NCBI GenBank assembly: GCA_021613535.1
Contig: CP075492.1
Coordinates: forward strand, 13,764,001-13,828,000
Origin: Adineta vaga
Taxonomy: Eukaryota > Rotifera
Direction of reading: 5' to 3'
DNA length: 64,000 bases
Shown: positions 12,101-26,188 of the stretch, piece after piece
Position numbering within the stretch: the first letter of the stretch is position 1
Layout: the number at the start of each line of letters is the position of its first letter
Program-made: the position numbers and the translations under genes
Notes under the pieces: model-generated
Told to the model about the DNA's origin: nothing
Database searches by the model: none
What the model saw: the letters and a program-made list of their open reading frames with translations, nothing else

Positions 12101-15100
12101 AATTGTACATCAGCATTACTTTGAGAAACTTGAATAGCTGTATCATGTCGATTGCAAACATTATTAAAGAAAGCAAGAATAGTGTTTGTAATTGACATGG
12201 ATCCATCAACTAAAAACAAGAAACAGATTGTTTTTATCAAATAAATCATGAAATTGTCACTTACGACAAGGATAGTCTTTAGTTTCTGACCAAGTCTCGT
12301 CCGGCATATTATTTCTTGGTGAGAAAATTGGAAATACAATGCCTGATCGACTACCGTTTCCACCTATAATCGGATCTTGTGATACGGTTGGCATAGCCGT
12401 TGTTGAGTATTTAATATTTAACGTATTCAAAACAATCGTATCGCCACAATCATTAGGTATCATTGCCCCAATGACAATAGAATTTTTTACAGTGACGCGG
12501 CTCCGGAAAATCACATGACTTAAAGCTATAATATGGTACAAGCAAACAAGTTCAATAATTCAAAAATTGATGAGAATAAGTTCTTACGCGATGGTCCAAT
12601 AACAAATGTAAATATGCCAACATGATTATCAATAGATGTGCATGAATCAATAGTAATATTTCGGAATGTATTGATATAGAAACCATAATACCATGCTTTA
12701 TAAACTCTAATTGATTTCAAAAATAAAACAATATCACTATTCTATCCGATCGAACTATTGTATCTTTCTAACATATTCCTACTTTTCTTATTGTTCTTAA
12801 AAACTTATGATAATTATTTCTATCAGATGACTCTCAATATCTCCACTTGTTCATTTATGTACTTACGTAAATTCTTTGACTTGAATACATTCTAGAAAAA
12901 CAATTACAACAGTGAGATTTCACTTGTAAAAATCTATAAATAACATACGTCGATCAAAAAAAAATCCTTTATCACGTGGCCAAATACTAACACCAACCAT
13001 AGCTGAATGAACTTCATTATTCGAATAACTATTATTTATGTATGTTGGAACAAGTGTACTTGAACATGCATCACCTTGAATACGATAAGCTACACGTTCC
13101 ACACCAGCAACTAAATTATTCTACAAATAACAGAATATGAACGTTAAAAGACAAGAAATAATTTCAAGACATTACTTTCATAACGACACTACCAGCATTA
13201 TGAGACATAATTGCTCCATCATAATTCTTATTAATTTGAGCTACGGTTGAATTTTGAGCTGTACCTGTCCAATAGATAGTTGTAACAAGATTGTTCTGAA
13301 TAATATTATTTCTTCCAGTAATGACAATAGCAGATCGGTATGTATTGTAGATGACATTGTTTGAAATTGATATGAAATGTGTAGTTTTGGTACTGATTCT
13401 ATAAGAAAAATATTTCTAAAGATAATGAAGAACTAACTTTATCTTACGCTGCATTAAATCCACCATCAAATGAACATTGATGAATATATGAAGGCCATCG
13501 AGAATAAGATCCATTAAGGTTCTGAATATATAAACCTGATTTATCATCACTTTCAGACGAATCAGCAAATTCTCCAAAGCCAATAAATTGTATATTTGAT
13601 AGACTCATATGAAATATGTCAGGTTTGTAATTGGATGAACCATTGACAATGGATATTTTAAAGCCAGATAGATTTGGTATTGAACTAGTGCTCATCATGC
13701 GAATATTGCGTGTTAATAAACCAACTGCAGCAGCTATATTAACGACGGATCCATTGGGAAATGCATGTCGCAGAACAATATGAGTATAACTCAATGGTTG
13801 TGTTGTACGAATAATTGTACTATTGATTAAACTAACGATACGATGTCTTTCTGTATGTGATATATTTGTATCTGTTGTTGTTATAACGAATTCATCACCA
13901 ACTTTCCAATCAACTGGTTCACTGAGACTAATGGTATTATTACCTGCGTGGGCAGTAATAGCAAGACGTGTCCATATAACATCATGCGATAAACCGTGTA
14001 AATCAAGTCCACTTTGGTCAACCGTAAATGGTGCATAAATGGATCGTGTTTGATTGGTGATAATACTCTTAATTACACTCTTATCTGTTAGAATTATATC
14101 GATGTTTTCATTAAATGGCGACAATTCTGAACCTATATATATATATAAAACATCAAAAAGCTTCTGAAAATATCCGTTTGCTTATAAATTCTATGCTTAC
14201 CAGCCACTAATCGGCCGCCATCAATGACAATATTATCGACATACATTGTATGATTTCTTCCCTATTAAAGCATTATAGATCGAAAAATCAAACATATGAA
14301 CACATGAAAAATGTCACTAACCCGTTGAAATTCAAGAACACCTTCAATTCTTAACGTTTGAATACGTGGTAATGGCTGATCGATAATGAGATGATGACAC
14401 CAAGGAATAGTAATATTTTTATAATCACCTGGTTTTCTTTGATCTAAAGGAATATTCCAAAACTAATTAATACAAATAAATGAAGATTAACTTACACCAA
14501 TTAGGATAATACTGATATTCTGTCCAATCGGCATCTCTGGACCAATATTTCACCTCACGTGATGTGCACTAGCAAGAAAAATGATATTTTACGACATACT
14601 GTTTACAGAATTAATTTTATAGATTATATTGAAACTCGAGACAATGTAACAGATTCCATCTATAGTACTGAATTAACCTACTTGCGTTTGAATTATCAGT
14701 GAATCTTGACAATTCGAAGCTGAACATATAAACCAATAAACAACCATGTGAGCATCATTTATTGTATTCAATATCGCTGAATTTTTAACTAGTAAATAGA
14801 ATAGTATGAGACAAAAGAAATACAACTGATAGATATACATACTAATATAAGAGAAAATATGTGTCTGATTATCATAAAAATATGCACCATGATCACTATT
14901 AACACCGGAGAGCGGTGTACTTGATTCGTAACTGTACATTCTGTCAGGTTTAGATTCCAATTTATGATTAAAAATAATATAATCACCTGGATTCATATCG
15001 TAAAGGGTAATCCAATAATAGGCATACGACCAAAACGACTTAAAAACAAGTATAATTTACATTTAGAATACAATTTAAAACTTACTTTCAAATCAGGAAA

Positions 15101-18100
15101 ACTAAGTTGATACGTACGATTTACTTGTAACGTTGTGACATATCCTTTAAGATATGCAAATCCTAACGCAGACCATGCTACATTTGTTGTATGATTATTT
15201 TCATCAGATATAAGCAATGGTCCATGATTTATGTTCCAGTCAGCATTATAGTTTTCAGTTAGCGTCATTCGAACCCATGATCCATTTGATAGTGAACATT
15301 GAACAGCATTTTCAAATTGAGGAGCCAATACACATGAAGATGATCCATTGGTCAAACCGTTTCTTGCCAATACCATCATCGATTCATTTTGACTAGTTAA
15401 TGTTCCATCTTCATCTTTGTAGATACCGTCATAATCCCATCGAAATTTTATACGATTTTGAACATTTATAAAAGATATATTCGAAAATTTCATTAAAAAA
15501 CCTAGATTATAATAGCACAGAGAATTTATTTTATATATTCTATGATACATACCTCCGCATTGATCTTTACAGTAATCGGCAATCAATGGTCCACGAATAG
15601 CTGATATATTATATTGTACAAAATTGATAAAAGTAACATTGTGTACAGGAAAATCACGATCACCAGGAACTACAATTTCAATCATGTTCAAAATATACAA
15701 TCCTATGAATTTATGAATTAGTGTTTTTATCTTACCAATGAGACCCACTGTTGATTCCGTTATGTACTGATTTGAATCATCTAAGTGACCAATAATTATA
15801 GAATTTAAAATAGAAGAAGTGTCTTCATCATTGTAGGATCTTGAGAGAAGCCCGGAGTAAAAGGTAATATTTTGAGAATATCCAGATATACAGTGAATAC
15901 CCACATCTATGTTGTCAAAAACTAGTGCATCCTTGATTTGAATAGGTTTTGACATAACATATTCCATGCCTTTTCTATTCTTCCACGATACTAATCCTTC
16001 AAAGATAGCTTTCAATGCTCTATTATCAGATGAATTGCCAGATATAGTCGGTTTGTATTGAGGATAAATCCAGAGACCATAGAGACCTGTACTATGAACA
16101 CTATTATTATAAAAGCGACCGAGTGGTTGTTTATGTGGATAGAAATCTTCATTTGTATTATTTGAAAATTTATCGACTATTTCAAGTAACTGATACCAAT
16201 AACCATGATGAGTGCTACCAACTACAGCATTATGTTCAAGAATATTATTCGGATTAGATAACTATATCAATAAATAAGTTTTACATACATTCGAAATGAA
16301 CGTAACACTTACCCAGAAAGCAGCCGGTATAAGATCTTTCTCATTAGAATACGAACTTGATTGAATTGAAACTAATAAATTACTTCGAAATATATTACCA
16401 GTTTCAAAGCCATCGTTCAAAAAGATACCATGACCCCTATAAAGAATTGCATGTAATTATTAGACATACATTATAGCACAAAATCATACATTATATCATA
16501 GATGACATTGTTTTCTATAGTCATATAATTAGTAGCATGAATGTTAATAGCACGATTATATGATAGATGAATTGATGATGATTTAACATAGGATGTATTC
16601 ATGTTTCCACTTCTTTGTAAGTATATTGGATAACGATTTTCACCCGATGATTTTACTTGACCAACATTAAATAGCTAGAAGAACAAAACATATTGACAAA
16701 AAAAATCGAAATATTTATTCACATATACTTCAACGTTAGAAATACGAATGATAGCTTCTTTGGTATCGATAAATTGTGTATCTGGACTACCATTATTGTT
16801 GCACCAAACTTATCAGTATCAATCCCATAAGTACATGTATTGACGGCAATTATGTCTAAACAGAATACATTTATTAGAAAAAAACCTTTAAAACGTAGTA
16901 TAATGCTTACCATTAACCAAATTAGGAACGCATTGTCTTTTGGATTGGTTATTTGTGGTTGCAAATGTTCCTAAATGAGAAATATTCGTTAACATTAGCG
17001 AATAAAAATGATCTAACCTTGAAAAATGATATTATGAGACAAAAGTCCAACTTCACCATGAACTTCGATTGTTGTCGTATTAAATTCATAAGTATCACCT
17101 AAATGTGTGTAATTCAATGATGCATCAATTGTTAGTGTACGTCCATCAGTAGAAATATCTATTATTTGACGAACTTCAGTCTCAATCTGACTGTTAAAAT
17201 CACCAGTAGTTGCAATAATGATTTTACTATTGTTTGGCCATCCAACTGCATATGGAAGCGTAATTGTTGATGAACCATTGACAGCTGTCATTTCTAATTT
17301 TGCCCATGCATTCACTGAAGTTTTCCCATCATATCAAGTGTACCATTGACGTACACCCAATACTTTAGAACCAACTATAATCAAATAGTATACGGATGAA
17401 GACGAAAACAAAAGATATTTGAAATAAATACTCACAAACAGGTATATATCTGAGTCTAAATATCCATACATAGTGATAACAGCACGATGTTGAAATGGAT
17501 TTGTTTCCGTACCGATTTGTAAACGACCACCATTAACAATTATAATAAATTCGGCATTCAATGCGATATCTTGAGAATCATCAAAGATTAATGTTGCATT
17601 ATCGATAACCAATGCTTTTAATATTGGCGTGGATATATCTAAGTATACTGTTGTACCGTTTTCAATTGATACGATTGTATCGGCTTCAGGTGGAACATCA
17701 CCACCCCATGTCCATGGACTTGACCAACGATCAATATATTGAAACGTAACATTTCCAGCAGCATAAGCCTCACCATTGATAGATACATGTACAAGTGAAT
17801 TGAGATTGGTTTGATAATGACTTCCGGTTTCACATGTAATACTTGTTAAATTAACTGCCACATTCTCACAGATCGTATTGTCAATAGTGACTGTGATTAC
17901 ATCGGATGAATTTCTATACAAAGAATATATATTTACATAATCATTTCTATAGATTTCTTACGGAAAATTGGTTCCATTGATCGTAACCTTTGTACCACCA
18001 CCTGTTCCTCCTAGTTTTGGTGTAATCGATGTTATTATTGTTGTTAAATTTGCTGCATAAGTAAATATTATGCTTTCATACATATCATCAACAGTTACTG

Positions 18101-21100
18101 TTAAATTACATGGATTATTCGTTCCATTTATGGCAATACTCGGCGTGATACAGATCAATTGAGTATTTGATACAGTTCTTACTGATAAACATGATCGATT
18201 ACATACACTAACACTTATATTAGTACTGTTGAATCCATCACCATCTATGGTAACAGGAAGACCACCACCATAGCCTCCTTCTGTTGGGAATATGCGAGTT
18301 ACGAGAAGATGGTGAGAAAGGAAAAGATCCGAATTCGAATCGCCAATATCATTCACATGTACAACCAGTTTATGACGTCCAGCTGATAAACCAGTGCTAA
18401 CAGCACACGTTATGAATGTTGATGACATATTTACGATAACACATATAGAACTTCCAACAAGTACGGTTGTGTTTTCAGCTATAAAATTATTTCCATAAAT
18501 AGAAAGGACTGTTGAAATATTGTCTGTAGTTGCATTTACTGATGTAACAATCGGTGTTACAGAAATATTATAAGTAAATAGAAGTGAAGATTCTAGAGTA
18601 ATATTATTAATAATAACAGTAACATTCACTTGATTCGAATTGTTGCCTTGAGCAGGAATATTACAATGGATTTCATTTTTTGTTGCATGAATAACAGGAC
18701 ATAAATTTAAACCAACCATTACTAGAACATGATTGATTGTATTAGAAAATCCGTAACCAATGATAATCATTTTAGTACCACCATAAATACCATTGGTTGT
18801 TGGTGATAAACTGATAAGGTTGCCTTTTGATGTAATATTAATTGAAGAACCGATTTTTCCAACACCTAAATTAAAAATTTGTTTACAATCTAATGAATTA
18901 AAGTTCAAATAACTAACCATCAATGAATCCAACAATACGATGAACACCCATTTCTATACCAACGATGAAACAAGTCAAGGATTCATTTGTCACTTCCATG
19001 ACATTGCACGGATTATCGTTTATATACAGATGTGTGTCTACATCTGTAATATTACTATTATAAACTAAATTTCGACCGGTAAATGTCAGATTAGTTGGAC
19101 CATTGAGAACTTGTGGAGTTACCGAATCAAGGTATGGTGTTACACTTGTTAACCAAGCAAACTGGCATGATGCAATCGAACATCTAACTGGATAATCACG
19201 AACTCCTATAACTATAGTTGCATTGTGATTGATATATAACGTTGCCGGTAATGTTTGTAAAACAATTTTAGAATATGTAATGTTTGCAAGATTTGTGTAT
19301 TCTTGATTCGCAATGTATATACGTGTATAATTTGGAATAAAGCCAACACCATCAATTGTTACTTCAGTACCACCATAGATTGAACCTAAAAGAATAGAGT
19401 TCATATATGTTATTGAGTTTTTGGAGGAACTATACCGGTCATGGGAGTTATGTTCAGTATTGATGCTTGAAATGCAAATTGTAATTGATCTTGACTTTTC
19501 AAATAACCATAACGGTCACGTGCTACACGGACAAGGTAATTAGTTGAACCATTCAGCATTGAATTTGATGTTATTTCACAGATGAGTTCCGTTGATGTCA
19601 TGTTCATAATTGGACAATGATACGATGATCCTATTTGAATGTCATATTCACACATATTTCCATCAAAACCCATTCCTATCATAAATCATTCAAAATGATT
19701 AAAAAACAAATTAGATTAAATCATTACCTGTTATTGTCAATAATGTTCCAATGGTACCGATAGTAGGTGACACTGAGATAAGCGAGTTCAATGTAATAGA
19801 GTAGCAAGAAATTGTGTCGGTTGTAATGATGTTGTTAATGTTTGATTACATAAACTTTTATTAGAAACATTCGAAGAACATGCTGTGTTCAATCAGGAAC
19901 TAAACAGATCATAGTTTTAAAAAAAAAGCTAAAAATACAGTTCGTCGTGTCTGACGTACCTTGTGATACACAATAAAATCGTTGACCTGTATAGATTGAT
20001 GTTGGAGAACACCACAACCGAGTATCATTTACTGAAGTACAACTAGTATAGTTCACCGAATCATATGTAAATGGAAAGATACATGTTTGAGCTACAAAAA
20101 TCAAACTTGAGTTAATTAGAAGAAAATATTTTCAAAGTTAATATACCCATATAATGATTTGATATCACTTCAGTTGTCCATACGTCTGGTTCGGATGCAA
20201 TAACATCAATGATACCACGAATCGAAATATCTCGATATGGTACAATTAATGGTGACCAATAATAAAAAGTGCCCAATGAGTTAAATTGAAAGGAAAATGT
20301 ACCTAGAATAAAGCAATGTATACGTGCAATACTAAATGCTGTTTACCTGAAGATGTTGCTACACCAGAATCAAAACCATTGACAGTTGGTATTGTACTAT
20401 AAGCATTATCTAGTTGTTGAATTTTATATCGACGTGTTAAAAGATTTGCTAATAAATCCCATTTCCAAGTAACAATAGTACCTTGTTGTATCGTTTGATG
20501 CTGAGGTGACCAAGCAAAACCAGCACCATATAATGGATCAATACCATCTGCGGTAATTGTTACCTGTTGAACAAAAGATGGTGTTCGACAAAAGATTTGA
20601 TCTGATTGTATAGACATAATATCACATGGAAGAAGACGATTATTTTGATTACGAAATTGAATAATTGTCGAATTGTGAAAACCTTCACCGGAAACATAAA
20701 TATCACTACCACCATATAATGAACCAATTTGAGGAGATATTTGTTGAATATAAAATCGATATTCGACAGGAGTAGAAGATTGAGCCAAACCGGTTGATGT
20801 ATTAATAACAATTGGATGAAGTCCAGCGGATAATTCAGGTAAATTAATTTGAATCAAAGTATTGGATGCTGATAAAATCACAGCTTTCTTTGAACCAACA
20901 TAAACTGAAAGTGACTGATTTCTAAATCCTATACCACTAATATTCAATTTTCCACCAAGCATCGTGACGACCGTTGGTTGTATTGAGACAATGAAGGGGC
21001 GATCAGTTATATTGTAAGTAAATAATGATGACGCATTCACTGATTTTTCATTATCAATAACCGATATTATGACTTGTCTATCACTGTGTATCGTAGAAGA

Positions 21101-24100
21101 AGGTACAGTACATATAATCGATGAAAAATTAATCATTTGAGAATTGCTACATAAATTTCCATCGACAGTAACTTTAGTATTCAATGAAAAGCCAACACCG
21201 TTAATTGTTAATGAATAGCCTCCACCTACTCCTCCTTCACTTGGATTGAATGTATCAATTGTTAGAGGAACATTGATTGTACGATTTATACTACTCGATA
21301 CGAAACCTTTATCGATTACATTCACTTGTACAATCTGCGGACCTGATGGTGATTGGACAATTGTACACATGATGAATGTCATGTTAGCATCAGTCACATT
21401 ACATAAACCTTGTTCACCAATTGAAACTTTATTTGATTCGACTGATGAACTGAAACCATCACCAGTAATTATTAAGCTTGTTCCATTCTGTTCTATTGAT
21501 GTAATCATTGGTGTCTGCTCGTTGGAAAATTGAAATGGACAATTGTTATCACCATTTGAACAATAAGAGGGAAGACCATTAACAAGAACTTCAACCTATA
21601 CATATGTATACATAATCGAAATAACACATTGAAAATATACAAAGAGATCCTTACTTGTGGTATGTTATGATATGTTCGTATCATATCATTTGGAAGATTA
21701 TAGAAAGTATTTCCATCATTGCCAACTTGAATTGATGATGCACTAATAGATAAACTATTTGGTCGTATATTTGTTGTATTGATAATTGATATAAGTGGTT
21801 GTTTTGCCTTTGAGAACCAACTTATATTATACGAATAAACGGGACATACACCTGTTCGAATCACCGATACGTAACCAAATTTAGCAAATGATTGAAAGAG
21901 ATTTGTCATTTCGGTTCCTGTCAGCGTCACCGGAATTGATGAATAAATTTCTCCATCGAATTCAATATCATAAGTACCTTCAATTGGTTCTGATGTTTTT
22001 GTTATTGATGTCACATTAGCGAACTAGTAATATTAATTATATAATATTACAAATTTAATTCAAATCAATATTTCACTTACTGTGGAAGGTAATGTTTTGA
22101 TCATCGTTGGTGAACGACATGTTGTATATTGAAATGAAATATCAATCGTACGATTTCTCGATGAATGATTTATTCGAAGTGAATTGTATAATAATTGATA
22201 TTGTGGATAAAATCGTCGGACACCTTCAATTGATGAATTTTGACAATAATATGTTTCGTTGGTAGACGATCGACAAATAGGTATATTCTCTTCATTAAGT
22301 GTACATCGAGTATAACTTTTACCATTGTAAACGAATGGAAATGTACATGGATTCGATGCAGATTGATCACTGATGCTAATTATATCTGCATCTTCATATC
22401 CAAATGGATAATTTGTTCGTAATGTAACTGTATCAAACATGAAATCATTCGACGATGAATCAAGAAAAACATTCTTCACAGAAAACCAACTAACTCTGAG
22501 ATAGGATGAAAAAAAATCTTCAAATGTTTCACGCAATTTTATACATTTATAATGCCAATAGTTATCTGAAACTAATGACACAGGTATTGGTAATGTTTCT
22601 ATAGTAGTTGTATCAAAATCGAGATCACTTTCGACTTGGAAATATAAAGTAATATTAGTAGCTTGCTGTGGAATTTTATATGCAAAACATAGATAATCAG
22701 CTACCTCTAAGTTTTCTGTAACTAAGTTCTTATCAAGATTACCAATTGTAAGCGCATGACGACCACAAAATGCCATATCTTGAACATTCAATGTTTCATC
22801 ATATGGACTGTTTGTTTCAAAATCATTTGTATAGACTATAGATGAATCTGCATCTTTGTTATAAAGTGAAAGTGGACATCGAATTGTGAATAATTCTTGA
22901 AATTGGTTTTCAAGTATTGTATTAGTAATTGTACCGTTGAGAATATCAAAATATTGTGTTGTTGCTCCGTCTAATTCCAATGCGAAATGTGAACCCGATG
23001 ATACACCTTTCGTTATTTCTGTTGCATTTTGTGTATAATTATTGTTTATTGTGATTATCGTCAATAATGGAACATCACCCATTTCTATAGGAAAAATTAT
23101 TCTGTAGGAATTGTAATTGATTTCTACTGTAACTTGTAATGGATGAATTGTTGGTAAATCATTTAAAGCTTTCGCTGCATCTACTTTAGTAGGTGAGTCT
23201 ATGAAAATGACTAAAAAAAAGTTAAATAGTGATCAACGATGTATGATTTCTTTCGTGGTTATTCAATAAGTTACCGGTATAAACTCCTCTGAAACCAATT
23301 TGAAATGGATCAGATATAATAGGTATATGCTGAACTTCAGATACAGCAACGATAGATGTGTTTGTTGTGTAAATAATTCTCTATTAAAAGAAAATACTAA
23401 ATATCAATCAAAAAAATGTGCTATAATGTACTTGATATTCTTTTACATCGGGACTATTAATCATAATCTTTTGAATATCTACCAATCCCGTATTTCCACT
23501 TCCGATTGTAGTTTTTCCATCGACCATTTTTACTTTTATCGATAAACGAAAAGCACCTCTTTGACTTGATCCCATACAAATCATATAATAACTAGAAGAA
23601 AAAATCCGATCAGAACAATACATGATTCGCTATGTTTATAATTTTACTTCGTATTCTTTTGTAATAAGATTTCATTTGATCGAAGTGAACTTCGATTCAC
23701 AATCTGGACGATGTTATCTTGATTTTCATCCGTACTTAAGTATAAAATACTACTGACATTTGTATCCAATTGAAATGTAAAATTAGCAGTTCTAGGTGGA
23801 CGAAGATATCCAATAAACCAGACAGTACCCATAGAAAGATTTGCAGAATAAAATGAAGCTTCTTCTATCCATGTTTTATTAGCATTGATACCAGGCATTG
23901 GAGGTGTTGAATTTGCCCAGTGATCCTACAGAATTTGTTTCAAAAAGATGAGTAAAGAAAAAACGATATTTTATAGAACATACTAAATCAATGTAGATAT
24001 TCTCATAATATCGATGCAAACCACGACCACCTACAATCGCAATAGAAATATGCTTATGTTTATATTTCGTCAATAGTAAATGAACTAACCATGATAATCA

Positions 24101-25894
24101 GTACGATTGTTGTTATTATTTGACAGATGTGCTAATTGACATTGAATGGTAGTTGAACTTACACTAAGAATTGTGCAGGATGTATCGGCCACATTAACAC
24201 TCAATGGGTATTGATTACTATCACTGAAATACTGTCCAGTAATAGTCAAGACTGTCCCACCATTGATGCTTCCATTATTTGGTGAAATATTTGAAATAAC
24301 TAAAATAAATGATTTAGTACGAACATCGAATACAATACGATGAAAAAATTTACCAGCATAAGTTTGAAAAGTATACAGTTGACCAATAGCTGATAATTGA
24401 TATACATTCAAAGCCGTAGACGAACGACCATATGTATATGTTACAATTAAACTAACGTTAAAAATTCCTATTCGTAATATAGATATAGTTCAACGAATAT
24501 AGAAAAGATAAGAAGTCACCTACCAACTTCATTACTTTCATACCGACATAGAAGAGATGTGTTTGTTATATTCGCATAACTAAATGAAATTTGATAAACA
24601 TTTTTTGTATCGTAAAATGCAAAAACTTACGGCGTATTACGAATAGGGTCAATCAAACTACAACGTTGATCACCAATATATACACTATTCAAACATTAAA
24701 TTTGAAAAAAGAACGACTCAAAGAGCATATATATTCTATACCGTGAAATGATTGGAATATTATCAGGTAAGCATTCATTTGTATCACGTGAATAACATTT
24801 TGTTTTAAAATCTCCAGATACTGAAATTAATCTTTGTGATAATCTAGTTATGGATGAAATACCAGTGATCATTGGTGTATACATTTGTGAAGAATTAAAA
24901 TACGCATAATACAATGATGGATATTGAGTGAGTGGAATCAAACTATTATTGACATAAACTCGAACTAGATATCTATCTACTGGCATTGCTGTCGTATAAC
25001 ATGGCAATCGTGTATCAGTAATTCCGTCAGTATAGACAATACAATCATAGACCGTATAATTATTCACAAATTGTACCTTGTAGTTCGTATTTGATGATGA
25101 TATTCCATTAAACGCACTTGGTACAAAGCCGATACCTCGAATCCACAAGTCTGTCCCTCCATTTGTACTTCCGTAGCTCTCATTTCGAACACCATTGTTA
25201 CGAGTAGTGACATAATATACGAGAGGAGTAGTTGAGACTGAAAGATGGAATAAAATAACATCTACTATAGTGCTTGATACTACATAACCTATTATTATTA
25301 AATCGAGAACTACAGTGTGTTTCTTTAAGTTTTTGTTGAAGAAACGTTTGCGTTAGTTTTTATGTGAAAAGAGTGTACAAAATGGGACAACAGTTTTTTG
25401 TTTTCAATCAATATTTTTCTTTCATTCTTCTAATGCAATACTGAATGAAGTGAAAAAGAAAATACGAAATAGAAGGCTTTAAAAATAAGAAGAAATGGGG
25501 GAGACCCGTTAGTAAATAAGAATAATCATATGAATATTACCATAACAAACGAAATAAAAAGAAAAGGAAATATATTTTTATTCTATATCTAAATAGGTGA
25601 GAGCATAGTTTGAAAAGTTTCGTCAGTAAAGTTTGTGATAATTATCGATTGTTTTCTAAATGAATATGTATAATCTGTAGAGGTTTTGATGTTTTTGGAA
25701 AGAAAATGTAAATTGTCAATATATTCAAACAAAAGCATGTGCAGCGATCAAAATATGAGTTTTCTCTTTTATATAGAGATGGAGAAAACCTGTGCACTGT
25801 TCGTTATAATCTGAATGTCAAAAGAATACATACCGGTTGATATAATGATGCTCCAAATTAGTAATTGACCGATAAACAGCTCTATAAAACTCAT
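9104..25894 (-). CDS. Fibrocystin-L-like giant receptor (PKHD1L1 family), many exons
   Basis: One single-pass receptor gene of about 16.8 kb. Exon 1 (25834-25894) encodes a signal peptide (MSFIELFIGQLLIWSIIIST) ending in gtatgt; the next exon starts at 25237. Domains from N to C: IPT/TIG (24.1-25.2 kb; ISNISPNNGSINGGTVL), PA14 (about 23.65-24.03 kb), fibronectin-II-like module (about 22.25-22.37 kb; CTFPFVYNGKSYTRC), an IPT array (20.6-21.5 kb), a cupredoxin-like stretch (FAWSPQHQTIQQGTIVTWKW), a second FN2 (about 19.97-20.1 kb), a further IPT array (17.9-19.7 kb), G8 domain 1 (17.4-17.8 kb; WSSPWTWGGDVPPEADT), parallel beta-helix, G8 domain 2 (about 13.9-14.6 kb), beta-helix, then TM (NIGLIVGIVIALVVVVIVVV). 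The last exons are 9229-9531 and 9104-9180. Very rich in N-glycosylation sites. Order matches fibrocystin-L. Adhesion or ciliary role is inferred only from family. Exons not all resolved. Confidence 0.8.
9276..9345 (-). other. Transmembrane segment and basic stop-transfer of the fibrocystin-L-like protein
   Basis: About 20 residues of Ile/Val/Gly/Ala followed by GLYWVQKKK, then a short cytoplasmic tail completed by a 77-bp last exon (9104-9180) rich in acidic residues. This fixes type I topology and shows the C-terminus is intact. Confidence 0.8.
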
Positions 25895-26188
25895 TTTAAG
25901 CGAAAACGAAACGATACTTTCGTTTCTTTAATTTCACTGATACAGTGCGAATTCAGTTGGTGATTTTATACCAAACAATTTTTTTCTCTTCTGTATACAT
26001 TTTTTCTGTTTTTATAATGTTTACACACACACACACACACACTCTCTCTCTCCTATTGTTGTTCGTGCTGAGTATAGCACTTTCATCAGACAAAATCACG
26101 AAATTGTTATTGAAGTCAAAGCTTATAATGGAATTCATTGAAATAAGAAAAAATCAACCAGTATGTTTGCATCTCAAAGTGATTATTA
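25895..26188. other. Intergenic with CA/CT microsatellite
   Basis: Contains (CA)n then (CT)n at about 26022-26053. No gene recognised; it holds the 5' flank of the fibrocystin-L-like gene and the 3' flank of the kinase-LRR gene. Confidence 0.6.
26022..26053. repeat. (AC)n(TC)n microsatellite
   Basis: About ten AC units directly followed by a TC run. Confidence 0.9.

Noticed and set aside
19780-19890. Possible frameshift in the fibrocystin-L-like gene
   Set aside because: A frame stops at 19788-19790, but a good acceptor (ttatctcag) nearby allows a spliced path into the next IPT domain, so I do not call a break.
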